Below are positions 33,795-47,795 of a stretch of 64,000 bases of DNA, in pieces; positions within the stretch are counted from its first letter, which is position 1; each line of letters begins with the position of its first letter. The translations under genes and the position numbers were made by a program. Where the stretch lies: contig CM070639.1 in the NCBI GenBank assembly GCA_036346255.1, positions 34,192,165 to 34,256,164 on the forward strand. The letters are read 5' to 3'. A model generated the notes under the pieces. The model was not told where the DNA came from. It made no database searches and worked only from the letters and a program-made list of their open reading frames with translations. The DNA is from Ampelocalamus luodianensis (taxonomy: Eukaryota; Streptophyta; Magnoliopsida; Poales; Poaceae).

Positions 33795-35761
33795 TGTAAC
33801 ACCCTTTTCTTCTTCCTTGGGTCGCCCCCGCCCGGACCCCCCCCCTCGCGTGCTCTGCATCACCGCCACGCCCCTCTCTTCCCTCTGCCGCCCTTAGCCC
33901 GGCTCTCCCCTCCTCTTGTCTTCTTCCTCTTGGCCTCCTTTGCCCGAGCCGTCCTCTTCTCTCCTCTAGCGTGCATGCCACCGCCAAGCCCCTCTCCCTC
34001 GCGTGCTCTAACACTGCCTGCCACCACCCTCTGCACCACTGCCTCTGCCCGAGCCCCTCTCTCTCCCTTGCGTGCTCTGCTGCGCCGCCTGCCCTCGGCG
34101 CATGCCGCCTCCTCCTTCCTTCAGCCGGGTCATGCCCGTGGACCCCTGCGCCCGCGCACACCACCTCCTGGTACCCTGTGCCACCTCTGCACCGCCTCGT
34201 GCTCGCCTACTCCCTGCCGCCTCACCTACCTCCTGACGGGTCGCCTCCGTGCACAGAGGAGTGCCCTGGCGCCATCATCACCCGTGCGTCGCCCGCATGC
34301 CCCCTTTTTGCCGTGCACGCTCGCTCAGACCCCCCTCCTCCGAGCCTCCCCGCTCCTCCCCTCGGCCTATAAAGCCCCAGCGCCCTCCCTTCCTCTCCCC
34401 ACCCCCCTTCTTCCCCAAGCAAGAACCACAGAGGAAGAAGAGCAAGAAAAGAAGAAGAAGAAGAGAGGCTGAAGCCTTACCTTCGCCGCCGCCGCCGCCG
34501 CTCGGTGAGCCTCGCCGCCGCACCCCGAGCCTCCCACTCCTCCCCGGCGCCGTCGCCGCCGCCGCTCCCCAGAGCCTCTCCCCCACCCGTGCGTTGCCGC
34601 CCTTTCTTTCCCCCCTCGCGTCGCCCTCGCACCGCCTCCCCTCTGCCTCGTCACCCCCCCCCCCGCGCGGCTTTAGGGTAGCCAGCCCCCTTGTGGGCCG
34701 CGCCCCGTGGGTCGCGCCGCGCGCCGTGGGCCGGACCGTTTCTTATCCTTGGGCCGCCAGCGTTTTTCTTTTTTGTTTGATTTTTCTTTTCCTTTTCTGT
34801 TTTATTTCAAAAGAAAGGCTTCAAAAATTCATATCTCCCTCTTTCTAGCTCCAAAAATTGTGAAACTTGTTTCTAAAAATTTGTAAATTCAAGATCTTGC
34901 TAATAGCATAGGTCTTATTCAATTTAGAGTTTAGTTGTGTATTCATGTGTATGTACTTGCTCTCTTTGCCGTTGTGCCTTTTTTTGGTATTTCGCTCTAT
35001 TAGGATTTGAAGACGCCGGAGATCTCCAAGTTGATCAAGAACAAGGCTATCAAGATCCTCTTTCCTTCACCCAAGGCGAGTCAATACTTTGATCATATTG
35101 AGCCTACATTTTATGTAAATTATGTTCTTTTAAAAATAGGAAATTGCATGCTTTAATTCCTTAATCAAATGTATGTTAAAACTTAAGGTAGTTAAATACT
35201 CATTTGATGATTAATTAATTATTATGCCATCCTTGACAATTTGAATCCAATAATCCTTGTTACCCTAGTAACTATATGGTAATACTAGCTATAGGTTGTA
35301 CTTAAGCGACATGCTAGCCTTGCTTAAGTACCGGGACATTAAACTGTCTCAATCATCATCTCTTCAAACATAAAAATGAATTTGGGCAGTCATTGTGGGT
35401 GAATGACTGAGATGGTTGAGTTGTTGTATTTTTACTCCTTAAAAACCCTAATAACTTGCTGTTACTGTCTAGGCGGACAGTGTAATGGATAGTATGTTGA
35501 TGGGTGCTAATGCAGCCCAAAAATGCTGATGGGTGAAATGATCCGCCTAGACAACCCTAATGATTTAATCTTGTCATGACCTCCCGTGTAAAACAAGTAC
35601 AACCACAAGTCTGCAAACTGCAACTTGGCTTAGTAGATTTATCGAACCTTGAAAGTTAGTCTCAAGAAAGGAACAATAAAAGGCGCAAGTATGAGCTTGA
35701 TCATGTTTAAATGGGACACCGATGGTGAAGTGCCTTCTACGGTAAGATGTAGGGGGTGACA
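33795..35761 (+). repeat. E2 3' LTR, left piece
   Basis: This starts TGTAACACCC and aligns with the E2 5' LTR, with a TATA box at 34368-34374. It is cut after GGGGGTGACA by E3. The two E2 LTRs differ more than the two E3 LTRs by eye, as nesting predicts. Confidence 0.9.
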
Positions 35762-38700
35762 TGTCGGGACCCAAAAATACAATTCTGGACCCTCTGTGTA
35801 TGCTGCACTAGTCCAGGATCACACTAGTGCACACAGTGGCAACATCGATGAAATATCATTTTCATATGCAAAGATAACTAATAAATAGGCAAATAACAAT
35901 AAATATCAGAGTAAAGACCTTAAGGTCAAAGCTTACAATTAATGCCTCAGAAGGCGAATAGCTCAAAAAGCTGCAGCGGAACGAAACGGAATAACTTCAG
36001 TGAAGCCCATCCATATGCCCACAGGCAATCGGCTGGGGTGCGCGACCTAGTTCTCCTCGATCCTTGAAGTAGATCTTGTTGACCGACGATTCCTCCATTT
36101 CTGTAGGTTTGGGCGCAAGTTTTACAACAAGCGTGAGTACACAACCGTACTCGCAAGTCATACCACAGAATGTAATGTATAGATGCAGGCTTATTCCAAA
36201 GGAAATGGCTTATGTGGTTATTTTGCAGAAATGCAACATTTGCAATTGAATATGAATAATAGATTGAAAGCATAATTCAAAACAAATAGACAATATTAAT
36301 TTAATGATTGTTTTCACAAAGACACATAGCCTAATCAAATTCTTTCACCTGACCATATGACTTAAATCACACAAATTGTCCCTTCCCAATAGTTTTATGA
36401 AAATCTACCCTCGTGTGAAATCCCGAGCATTGTCCATGACCATGACGCGCTATTCGAATAGATTGTTTAACACTCTGCAGAGGTTGTACACTTTACCCAC
36501 ACGATATAACCAGTGTGGCCGCACTGATCATAACAAAACGGTTCAGAAACTTCATCTCAAACATTGACACTCCCGATGTGCTTACAAACCGTTATACATA
36601 TCACAAAGCCCATGCATAACACACACCGTTGGGCGGGGACGATTTAATCCTCCCGCGATGCAACCACCAAGTAGTCACACCTCCACCTTATCACATAGCC
36701 TAACCTACCACCTGAACATCAATGCCGAGAATCCATAACTTACTAAGTTAGGCCCGTCCCATACCAGGCATGTGGTCGTACTGTAAGGCCCAGTTCAATG
36801 GTGCACAAAGTTAAGTCCTTAATTGACCAAGGCAAGACGTCCATGTTCTAACTAAGCCACAAAGATTATCATTCCCATCACATAGTCCACCATGTCACAC
36901 AGTCTCCACCACTTGCCTCAGTCCAAATCCTTTACCACCCAGTTGGTTTTAGTGCAACACATGCCATCACGAAGTAATAACACATAGCACACAGTTTTAC
37001 ACAAAGTTCCATAGTCACTTAGTCAAATTTATAATTGCAACTCAGGTGATGATGATAACTCGTTGCATGGCTAAGCAATCTACTCGTACTAACCAACCCA
37101 CGTTGGTAATACCATAGCACCAACTAAATATGAACCAATCTAGGGTGACAAAAGATTATGACATACAATGGACAATGTGGATATAACAAATTGGACTATT
37201 AGCTAAACCCAAAAGCAGTTAAATAATTACTTAAAGTAAATGCAATAATTTAAATCAAAGTAATTTTAAAAACTGGGATTCAATATGATCAAAGGTATAA
37301 CTTGCCTTGCTATAGCAATGATGATCTTAATTTATCTTCAATCTTCTACTTGCTTGATCTTCAGCTCCTTCGGATGATTCCGGGACTTCGGCGTCTAACG
37401 AGAAAGAAAGCGCAAAACAAACTAAATTCAAAAGGCAAATCAAATAAACTCCAAATTGAAATTGAATGGTACTGGAAGGTAGATATTGAATTTACATGAA
37501 TTTAGAAACTTGAATGAGTTCAATCGGAATTCGGATGAAGAAGATATGGCTTTTGGAAGATTGGAATTCACATGAAATGATGAAAAAGTTTCATGAATAT
37601 TCTCAGAATATTCTATTCCGAAAATATTTAGAAAAATAATGAGTATATGATAGGTGGGACCGACTAGTATTATGGATTTCTAGAATTAAAATAATTCCAG
37701 AAATAAGGTAGAGAGAGTGACAAGTGGGACCAATAAGATAAAAGGATTTTTCAAGAATTAAGTTAATTCCCGAAAATAGAATTAGGAGTTGACATGTGGG
37801 CCACTGGTCTATGAACCAGGTCCACAGAGATATGCTAGTCCACGGTGGACCAAGCTCATGAACAAGGTTTGACCAAGGTTGAGTGACATGCGGGACCCGC
37901 ATGGCGAGATAAATAATTAAGGTGTTTAATTGGGAGGATGACATGTAGGGCCAACATGTAAGGGAGATGAATAGATATTTCTTTTCTTGCATGGCAAAGA
38001 TTAGAGGAAAAGTAACAGAGAAGGATCAGTTAGCAACCACAGAGAAGAAAAGCTACGTTCTGGACACAGGCATGAATAGGAACAGAAGCTACAGGTTGAT
38101 ATTTGGTACATGACCATGGCAAGAATTTTTGGTGCTGCAAAGGCAAAGCAAGGAATCAAGAACTAACAGAGAGGATGCATGGATTAATTAGATGACTAGG
38201 GAATCAAGCCACAGAAGGGCAAAGGAAACCAGAACTGAACACATACATGAATAGGGACTGTCCCATGCATCGGTCGGTTCTTGGGTATGGAATAGGCATC
38301 GGCTTGGCGGCAAGAGAATTAACGTAAAGATTGACTAGCGGAGGAACCACCAGAGAACAGGCTTCTACGATTGAGTTGGAACTTGCATGGCGGCATCACT
38401 CAGAATCGACATGGCAAAGTAATGGAGAGAGGATTAGATAATCAAAGATTAGGAATAGAGAGCAGATAGCAAACAGATTTCGCACAACAGAGAAGAACCA
38501 CGTTCGGCGGTCAAGAACGGCGTGAAACAAGATGAAACGCTACGTAACAAAGGAGCAACACATGAACGCAACGCACAAAGATACATGTATGAACAAAGGC
38601 ACATACATGAACGATGCGCGGAGTGGCGGCGGCCGAGGCGCGCGTCGCGGCGGCAAAGGGCAAAACGGAAAGGAAACGACGAGCCGGACGCGATGGCGCG

Positions 38701-39436
38701 GTCGGATTTTGGAAAAACTCACGAGGAAGCGATTTAACGCGATGAACACGGTTTGGCTTTAATGGCCAACGGTGCTCGGCGATCTTGGGCGAAGTGGATG
38801 GAACCATGACGTAGAGGGCGACGACGCGAAGCCAACGCCGCAGACGGTTTGTCCGGCGGACGTCGGACGAAGCGCAGTCACGGAGAAGAACTTCGGTTGG
38901 AGCTCGGTTTTCTGGGGATTACGACGAAAATAGATCGGTTTGGAGGAAACCAATTCAGGGGATTGGAAGAGGGGATCAACACGGACGCGTGAGCGCCAAC
39001 GGCTCGCTTTTATATGCACCGTAGAGGAAGATATCGAATTTAGAAATTTTCAGTTTGAAACATACACGTTCTGGAGATGCGTTCGGTTCGGCAGAGGAAC
39101 ATGATGAGCAGTAAATCGCGGGTTACTGTAGCATGTGGGCAGGAGAGAGAAAAGGCTGATTTTCCAGAATTAAAAGAAATCCCAAAAATCAAGGAGACCA
39201 AATAAATTGCAAATAAATCCGGAAAAAACTTAGAAAATACCCAAAAATTCCTTGAAGGACAAGGAAGCCAAATAACACAAATTTTATTTAATTCATGTTT
39301 ATATTAGTCAAATTAAATATTTTAAATTTAGAAAATTCCCAATTAAGCTTTATTAATTCAAATAAAATTGGTGAAATTTTCCAGGGACCTAAACTACTCA
39401 AAAGATTTTTGAAAAGCCAAATTTTGGGACGTTACA
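35762..39436 (-). repeat. E3 3' LTR (left copy)
   Basis: 3675 bp. A minus-strand TATA box (CATATAAAAG) lies at 39007-39016, about 420 bp into the LTR. The palindrome CTATTCGAATAG is at 36450-36461, and a CAGTG/CACTG stem at 36511-36526. ORFs here are not genes. Confidence 0.9.
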
Positions 39437-39440
39437 AACC

Positions 39441-39473
39441 TCCCCCCTTAAATGAATCTCGTCCCCGAGATTC
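39441..39473 (-). promoter_or_regulatory. E3 polypurine tract plus hairpin
   Basis: On the minus strand GAATCTCGGGGACGAGATTC (39454-39473) precedes TAAGGGGGGA (39441-39450), which lies four bases before the LTR. The arrangement matches E1 and E2. Confidence 0.8.
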
Positions 39474-42000
39474 AGGCTGACTATAGAATAGGATAAGGAA
39501 CTCAGCCTTCGGGTTCACTTCTTGCTTTCAAATTGCTTTGACTTTGACAGAATCGCTCTTCTGACCACTTACAGAACAACGCCTTGCTTCTTGCTAAACT
39601 TCTCGCTTCACTGAAAACTTGACAAACTGGCTCTTGGCTGAAAGGCATCTTGAAACTTGATTGCTTCTACCGGGGCTGCTTGATCGGTGCTTGAAGGCAC
39701 TTCTAGAGTGGAGGAAATATTGCTGCTGTCTGGCAACTCAGGTTGGCAAACTATCTCTTCTTCCGCGGTTCAGAAACTAAACTAACTGACACACTTTTGT
39801 CAACTCTGTCATACAATTCTTAGCACAGAACTTCAACAGGTATTCTGAATATAGACATGGCTTCGAAGGTGATAATCTGTATAATCTGTGTAGCTTTCCT
39901 TCTTGAACACTGTTACTTAAATTCCATTTAAGATTAAGGACCCTTGGTCTTCTGTTTCATGATTAATGCAACATCCACTTACTTTGTAATTTGATCTGCT
40001 CCTAGCTGAGCGATGACTTACACGATCAACCACTCTGAACTTCAGAGGGTGACAACTACGACTGGCTGACATCTGGGTTGTAGAGAAACTCTACACATAA
40101 CACTTACTTGCTCGACTTGGTACTCTGAGTTAAGGCACAACTCATTAATCTTTTCAACCTGTTTATTGATTCAGGGAGATTCACAATACTGAACTGAAAT
40201 GACCACCCAAGCATCATGCAGACTCTGTCGCTAACACAAGATAAGCTGGGATCCTTGGTCTGACACTAACTTCTCTGACACGTCGTGCAATTTGACCATC
40301 TCTGTAGATCTAACACTGCACCCATGCTGACGAATACCGTATCTGTCGTATACAACCTCTGTCGTATACCACTCTGCTAGGCAGTCTCCAAACTAGGTGA
40401 TATTGACAGGAATGAAGCGACGAATTTCTGTTAAATGATCAACAATTATCCTTCAAGAAATTATATCCCGATTGGGTCCTGGGAGATCCTATATCTGAGT
40501 TTTTAGGGATATAAGTACTCTGACTGGCCTCCAACATTTTGGCTGACTTTCTGACATACCAAACACAAGTTAACCCATTCTGTGATATTTCGCTTTATTT
40601 TGGATCATCACAATTCAACTTTGAGATCTTTGTACACCTTGGTACTTTCGAAGAAAAGTAGAATGATTACACTCAAATGTTGGTTTGAGCATCAACTACT
40701 GGAGTTCCTTCTCATTAGATATGCAAATATACTCATTGAACCATGGATCATTCTGTTTGCCTTCAGTGGGTTCTCACTCTTTCCTTGCTTTACGTGAGGA
40801 CGGATCACTTAACGTTACTGTCACCTCACTGATTTCTAGCATCGGTCCGAACTCTGGGGTTCAACAGATATCCTTGCAACTGACTCAAGATCCAAACTCT
40901 GAATTTCACGGGTAACTTTAGTGATCGATCAATGATCCTTGTGGTAGCTCTTACGTTTCAAAGTATCGTCATTTGTCTTGATCGTCCAGTGCGAGGAACG
41001 GATTCCAACCTCATGGTTCTCAATCCAATAACCATCTTTGTTGCTCCACGGTAGCAACTTCGAATTATGACTAAGATAATTCACCACCTGAAACTTCTTA
41101 ACACACCAATTCTTGGATGTTCCGTGATAAAAGCTATCAAGGTTCTTTCTGGTATTTGGCAATACGAACACTAGAGTTGTGATTAATCTCTTCTGAAATT
41201 CTTACAAACACGGTTCACTTCTAGCGGCCTGGGCGAACTTCTCTTCTTGCAACCGGTGAGGGTTCTTGGCTAACTTGAAACGGTGATCTCATTGGTCTTC
41301 AAATAACACTGTCTCGAAATGACTGTTTTACTGGTATTCCACTGACACTTGCTAAGCTGATGGGATTGATTCGACCCTGCGTTTATCTGAGAAAATCATT
41401 TGATCTGCTCTATCACTTTTGCAAACTCCTTTGCAACTTTTGCCAATTATCCTTTCTGATGTAATTCCTTCTGTAATTGGCTGATCTTGGGTACCAAGTC
41501 AGAGACGAACTTGACTTTGAATACGGTTGCATGTTGCATAGGTCACTTGCAATGACAATTGCATATTCTCTTGTGGATATGGACATTATTCCATGGTTAA
41601 ATCCTTCAACTATTTACTGTTATTTCATAGCTATGCACAAGACTGAGTTGGAATTCAACATCACATCCCATGCTATAGCTCCACGGTCTTCAATCAACAT
41701 GACTCAACGCCTTGATTACTCAACTTGCAAAGGCAGACTCTTGGAAAGGTATCCAATGATTTAATATCCAACAATTTCTTTTTCTCCGTAACTTGCATGC
41801 AAAGATGTCCACATTTTTGCTTTCTAACAAAGGAAAGGTTGCAATGATTCCCTGAATTTACTGTTACTAATGGAGGCATGACACTGCATGATCTGGTATC
41901 ACCAATCTAGACTTTCTTGGTAACATCATCATTCAAACGTCTCTTCTTTGACTGCTTCATTGGGCAAACGGATCACAGTGCGTTACCAATCGCTCTAGGA
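39474..42000 (-). other. E3 internal stretch with no recognisable coding
   Basis: This is where pol should follow gag. I find no RT (YxDD), integrase or RNase H motif and no long ORF on either strand. The plus strand is rich in CTTGAC, TCTGAC and AACTCTG words. It is either replaced non-coding filler, as in LARDs, or pol decayed beyond recognition. Confidence 0.6.
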
Positions 42001-42009
42001 GTTAAAATC

Positions 42010-43371
42010 TTAATCGGTGACTTCCGTATTCTTGCATCCGGAGTGAGTGACTGGTTCCACTGAGGACACTAGCTGATGTAGTGACCTTTTCCATGATTGT
42101 TGTAGCATAGACATGTCGAACCTTGTGACTTTTTCTGAAGAGGTCAAGGTAGAACGATTATTTTGGTGTTCTTCAACCTTCAAGAAGGATAGTCGCTTTG
42201 TAGGACATCTCTTGGCATAGTGGCCTTGCTTACCACACTTGAAACACACTAGTGATGAGACTGGCTTGTTTCTCTTTTGAGGTGGTCTGAGGTCAATATT
42301 CGCTTTGTAATTCTTTAGTGACATATCTTGTAATCGACAATTGTTTGCCTTCTCTTGCTAATGTTCGACGAAGAGCTCGAAAGTTTTCACGACGTTGCAT
42401 TGCAAAAGTCAACACGAATACATAGGGCATCGGCTCGGACAATGATCATCGCTTTCACACAAAAACATGTGATCTTACTCATAGGACATTTTCCAACGGA
42501 ATAGTTTCTTCAGAATCGAACAATTGATATTGTGCTCATCGGCACTATGGCCTATTTCTCCACAAAGTGTGTACATGCACAATCTTTCGACTTATCCGTT
42601 GGCGACATTTCAACCGACAACGGCTAGATTTGGTGTAGGATATCGAAATAGTAGGTTTCTCTTGATCACTTATGCTTGATATTGCATACTGTTGGCACAA
42701 AGTGGTGGTGAACTCTGCCCAAGTGATGGTGTGCTCGTCCTGATGGGCGGTACGAAATTTTCCCACCAATCTAATGCAACTCCTTCTAAATGATGAGTAG
42801 CATAGAAAACTTTCTCATTATCGTTGCACTTCACAATAGTTAGCTTTTCTTCTATGGTGTGAATCCAAGATTCTGCTTCATTGAGTGTGGTTGACCCTTC
42901 AAAGATAGGCGGCTTGGTCCTTAAGAACTTTGCAAACTCGAACTGAGGGCGAGCCGTTGGGATGGCAACGAGTTGCGCATCATTGCAAACATTACTATTG
43001 TCCGATGGTTGCATCGTCACTTGCATGATCCGATTAGGTGGCGGGAGCGGCTCGGGTTACGATGGGTCACCATCGCGCGGAGATAGTTGTTGGTCATCGC
43101 CCGCCTGCATCGACATCGCAGCGGTACAATGACTTGCTTGATTATTCTAATTCATCAAATTGACTAAGGTAGCGGTGGTCTGATCCTACCAGGTCACCAT
43201 GTTGTTCATGTTTTGCATCATCGCGTTCATGGATTGAGTCTGAGCTACAAGAATTGTTCCATGGTGGATCGCTACTCCTGATGCGACAAGCGCCCTTTGG
43301 GATTGACAGAGTGCAGCCGCATGCATCGTCTCAAGATTACTGACAAGGCTGGCTTCACTGGGGTTCTCCAT
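42010..43371 (-). pseudogene. gag: E3 gag remnant
   Basis: On the minus strand gag starts near 43371 with MENPSEASLVSNLETMHAAA and stops soon after (about 43186). Another segment has PQFEFAKFLRTKPPIFEG, EAESWIHTIEEKL and HHLEGVALDWWENF (about 42950-42750), the usual gag core. A frameshift near 42730 follows (TWAEFTTTLCQQY). The zinc knuckle CFKCGKQGHYAKRC survives at about 42205-42246. At least three breaks rule out a working protein. The conserved core shows the same gag family as E2 but clearly diverged. Confidence 0.82.
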
Positions 43372-44084
43372 CTGTTGGCTGACCAGGGCTAATAGATGCG
43401 AGGGAAAAGCACAAGGTAAGGGAAGAGAATCTACTAAGGGGAGCGGGTTTAACCCAAAGAACACCAAGGAACACACAAATAGCCGAAAAGCTATTAAGAA
43501 GCATAAAACTCACAGCCAAACTACACCGAAGAAGGGAAACAAAGATCTAATCGTCTAGTCGATTAAACTCTAACTTAACAGGGCGACTTGGTTCAACACA
43601 CGGGAGGAACCTATGCTGATTTATCCTATATGGCTGGTCTGAAGAAAACTCGATCTGATCACGGTCTCCATCAAATATTGACTGCTTGCGATCCTTGGAG
43701 GCGAAGCTTGGAGAAAGATGGAGGCGACGTACAACTTCTTCTTAGTCTTGAATTTTTGCGACGCACTTGTCTTGAACACTTGGGAGATGTTGACACGTTG
43801 TTGTTTGTTGCGTGGTCTTCAAACAGTTGCTCAAAACTGCTCTTGGGCATCCACCAAGACATTTAGCACGAATAACGATGACTATAGAAGTTATGAGGGG
43901 AGAGAGTCCAATTTAATACTCAAAATGGTGAGGACGAATATAGATGAGAAAGGAATAGAATGGAAGAGTATAGAAGCTAGACAAGATGAGAATAGCACAT
44001 CATTAAGATTTTCCATTTGTAAAATAAGTTTTGAACTTTTCCTTACAACGGCAATTCTAACTAAGGTCACGACCTACAGTCGAT

Positions 44085-44099
44085 ATGGCTCTGATACCA
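44085..44099 (-). promoter_or_regulatory. E3 primer-binding site, perfect initiator tRNA-Met match
   Basis: The minus strand reads TGGTATCAGAGCCAT four bases after the LTR end, the exact consensus for plant initiator tRNA-Met priming. Confidence 0.85.
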
Positions 44100-44103
44100 C
44101 CTC

Positions 44104-47100
44104 TGTCGGGACCCAAAAATACAATTCTGGACCCTCTGTGTATGCTGCACTAGTCCAGGATCACGCTAGTGTACACAGTGGCAACATCGATGAAATATCA
44201 TTTTCATATGCAAAGATAACTAATAAATAGGCAAATAACAATAAATATCAGAGTAAAGACCTTAAGATCAAAGCTTACAATTAATGCCTCGTAGCTAATA
44301 GCTCAAGAAGTCGCAATGAACGAAACGGAATAACTCGGTGAAGCCCATCCATATGCCCACAGCAATCGGTGAAGTGCGCGACCTAGTTCTCTCTCGATCC
44401 TTGAAGTAGACCTTGTTGACCGACGATTCCTCCATTTTCGTAGATTTGGGCGCAAGTTTTACAACAAGCGTGAGTACACAACCGTACTCGCAAGTCATAC
44501 CACGTAATGTAATGTATAGATGCGGAGCTTATTCCAAAGGAAATGACTTCGTGGTTATTTTGCAGAAATGCAACATTTGCAATTGAATATGAATAATAGA
44601 TTGAAAGTATAATTCAAAACAAATAGACAATATTAATTTAATGATTGTTTTCACAAAGACACATAGCCTAATCAAATTCTTTCACACACCATATGACTTA
44701 AATCACACAAATTGTCCCTTCCCAATAGTTTTATGAAAATCTACCCTCGTGTGAAATCCCGAGCATTGTCCATGACCGCGACGCGCTATTCGAATAGATT
44801 GTTTAACACTCTGCAGAGGTTGTACACTTTACCCACACGATATAACCAGTGTGGCCGCACTGATCATAACAAAACGGTTCAGAAACTTCATCTCAAACAT
44901 TGACACTCCCGATGTGCTTACAAACCGTTATACATATCACAAAGCCCATGCATAACACACACCGTTGGACAGGGACGACGAATCCTCCCGCGATGCAACC
45001 ACCAAGTAGTCACACCTCCACCTTATCACATAGCCTAACCTACCACCTGAACATCAATGCCGAGAATCCATAACTTACTAAGTTAGGCCCGTCCCATACC
45101 AGGCATGTGGTCGTACTGTAAGGCCCAGTTCAATGGCGCACAAAGTTAAGTCCTTAATTGACCAAGGCAAGACTTCCATGTTCTAACTAAGCTACAAAGA
45201 TTATCATTCCCATCACATAGTCCACCATGTCACACAGTCTCCACCACTTGCCTCAGTCCAAATCCTTTACCACCCAGTTGGTTTTAGTGCAACACATGCC
45301 ATCACGAAGTAATAACACATAGCACACAGTTTTACACAAAGTTCCATAGTCACTTAGTCAAATTTATAATTGCAACTCAAGTGATGATGATAACTCGTTG
45401 CATGGCTAAGCAATCTACTCGTACTAACCAATCCACGTTGGTAATACCATAGCACCAACTAAATATGAACCAATCTAGGGTGACAAAAGATTATGACATA
45501 CAATGGACAATGTGGATATAACAAATTGGATTATTAGCTAAACCCAAAAGCAGTTAAATAATTACTTAAAGTAAATACAATAATTTAAATCAAAGTAATT
45601 TTAAAAACTGGGATTCAATATGATCAAAGGTATAACTTGCCTTGCTATAGCAATGATGATCTTAATTTATCTTCAATCTTCTACTTGCTTGATCTTGGCT
45701 CCTTGGACGATTAGGGACTTCTCTGCCTAACGAGAAAGAAAGCGCAAAACAAACTAAATTCAAAAGGCAAATCAAATAAACTCCAAATTGAAATTGAATG
45801 GTACTGGAAGGTAGATATTGAATTTACATGAATTTAGAAACTTGAATGAGTTCAATCGGAATTCGGATGAAGAAGATATGGCTTTTGGAAGATTGGAATT
45901 CACATAAAATGATGAAAAAGCTCTACAGAATATTCTCAGAATATTCTATTCCGAAAATATTTAGAAAAATAATGAGTATATGATAGGTGGGACCGACTAG
46001 TATTATGGATTTCTAGAATTAAAATAATTCCAGAAATAAGGTAGAGAGAGTGACAAGTGGGACCAATAAGATAAAAGGATTTTTCAAGAATTAAGTTAAT
46101 TCCCGAAAATAGAATTAGGAGTTGACATGTGGGCCACTGGTCTATGAACCAGGTCCACAGAGATATGCTAGTCCACGGTGGACCAAGCTCATGAACAAGG
46201 TTTGACCAAGGTTGAGTGACATGCGGGACCCGCATGTAACTGAGATAAATAATTAAGGTGTTTAATTGGGAGGATGACATGTAGGGTCAACATGTAAGGG
46301 AGATGAATAGATATTTCTTTTCTTGCATGGCAAAGATTAGAGGAAAAGTAACAGAGAAGGATCAGTTAGCAACCACAGAGAAGAAAAGCTACGTTCTGGA
46401 CACAGGCATGAATAGGAACAGAAGCTACAGGTTGATATTTGGTACATGACCATGGCAAGAATTTTTGGTGCTGCAAAGGCAAAGCAAGGAATCAAGAACT
46501 AACAGAGAGGATGCATGGATTAATTAGATGACCAGGGAATCAAGCCACAGAAGGGCAAAGGAAACCAGAACTGAACACATACATGAATAGGGACTGTCCC
46601 ATGCATCGGTCGGTTCTTGGGTATGGAATAGGCATCGGCTTGGCGGCAAGAGAATTAACGTAAAGATTGACTAGCAGGAGGAACCACCAGAGAACAGGGC
46701 TTCGGCCGATTGAGTTGGAACTTGTATGGCGGCATCACTCCGTAACTGACATGGCAAAGTAATGGAGAGAGGATTAGATAATCAAAGATTAGGGAATAGA
46801 GAGCAGATAGCAACCAGATTCTGCACAACAGAGAAGAACCACGTTCTAGGCAGTCAAGAACGAAGCTGTGAAACAAGATGAAACACTACAGAACAAAGGA
46901 GCAACACATGAACGCAACGCACAGTATACATGTATGAACAGTGCACATACATGAACAGTGCGCGCGGAGTGGCCGGCGGCCGGAGGCGACGTCGCAGCGG
47001 CGAAGGGGCAAAACGGAAAGGAAACGACGAGCCGGACGCGATGGCGCGGTCGGATTTTGGAAAAACTCACCGAGGAAGCGACGAACGCGATGAACACGGT

Positions 47101-47790
47101 TTGGCTTTAATGGCCAACGGTGCTCCGGCGATCTTCGGGCGAAGTGGATGGAACCATGACGTAGAGGACGACGACGCGAAGCCAACGCCGCAGACGGTTC
47201 GTCTGGCGGACGTCGGACGAAGGCGCAGTTCGCCAGAGAAGAACTTCGGTTGGAGCTCGGTTTTCTGGAGATTACGACGAAAATAGATCGGTTTGGAGGA
47301 AACCAATTCAGGGGATTGGAAGAGGGGATCAACACGGACGCGTGAGCGCAAACGGCTCGCTTTTATATGCACCGTAGAGAAAGATATCGAATTTAGAAAT
47401 TTTCAATTTGAAACTTACCCGTTCTGGAGATGCGTTCGGTTCGGCAGAGGAACATGATGAACAGTAAATCGCGGGTGACTGTAGCATGTGGGTAGGAGAG
47501 AGAAAAAGCTGATTTTTCGGAATTAAAAGAAATCTCAAAAATCAAGGAGACCAAATAAATTGCAAATAAATCCGGAAAAAACTCAGAAAATACCCAAAAA
47601 TTCCTTGAAGGACAAGGAAGCCAAATAACACAAATTTTTATTTAATTCATGTTTATATTAGTCAAATTAAATATTTTAAATTTAGAAAATTCCCAATTAA
47701 GCTTTATTAATTCAAATAAAATTGGTGAAATTTTCCAGGGACCTAAATTACTCAAAAGATTTTTGAAAAGCCAAATTTTGGGACGTTACA
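44104..47790 (-). repeat. E3 5' LTR (right copy)
   Basis: 3687 bp, nearly identical to the left copy apart from short clustered differences. The minus-strand TATA box is at 47360-47369. Confidence 0.9.
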
Positions 47791-47795
47791 TGACA

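Larger units (their letters stand above)
35762..47790 (-). mobile_element. E3: non-autonomous Ty3/gypsy element on the minus strand
   Basis: This 12029-bp element has LTRs at 35762-39436 and 44104-47790 and a perfect 5-bp duplication TGACA (35757-35761 and 47791-47795). Orientation is minus: the purine tract complement lies beside the left LTR and the primer-binding site beside the right LTR. In its own direction each LTR starts TGTAACGTCCC and ends CCGACA. The internal 4.7 kb holds a broken gag and about 2.5 kb without recognisable coding. Protease, RT, RNase H and integrase are absent. Confidence 0.92.
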
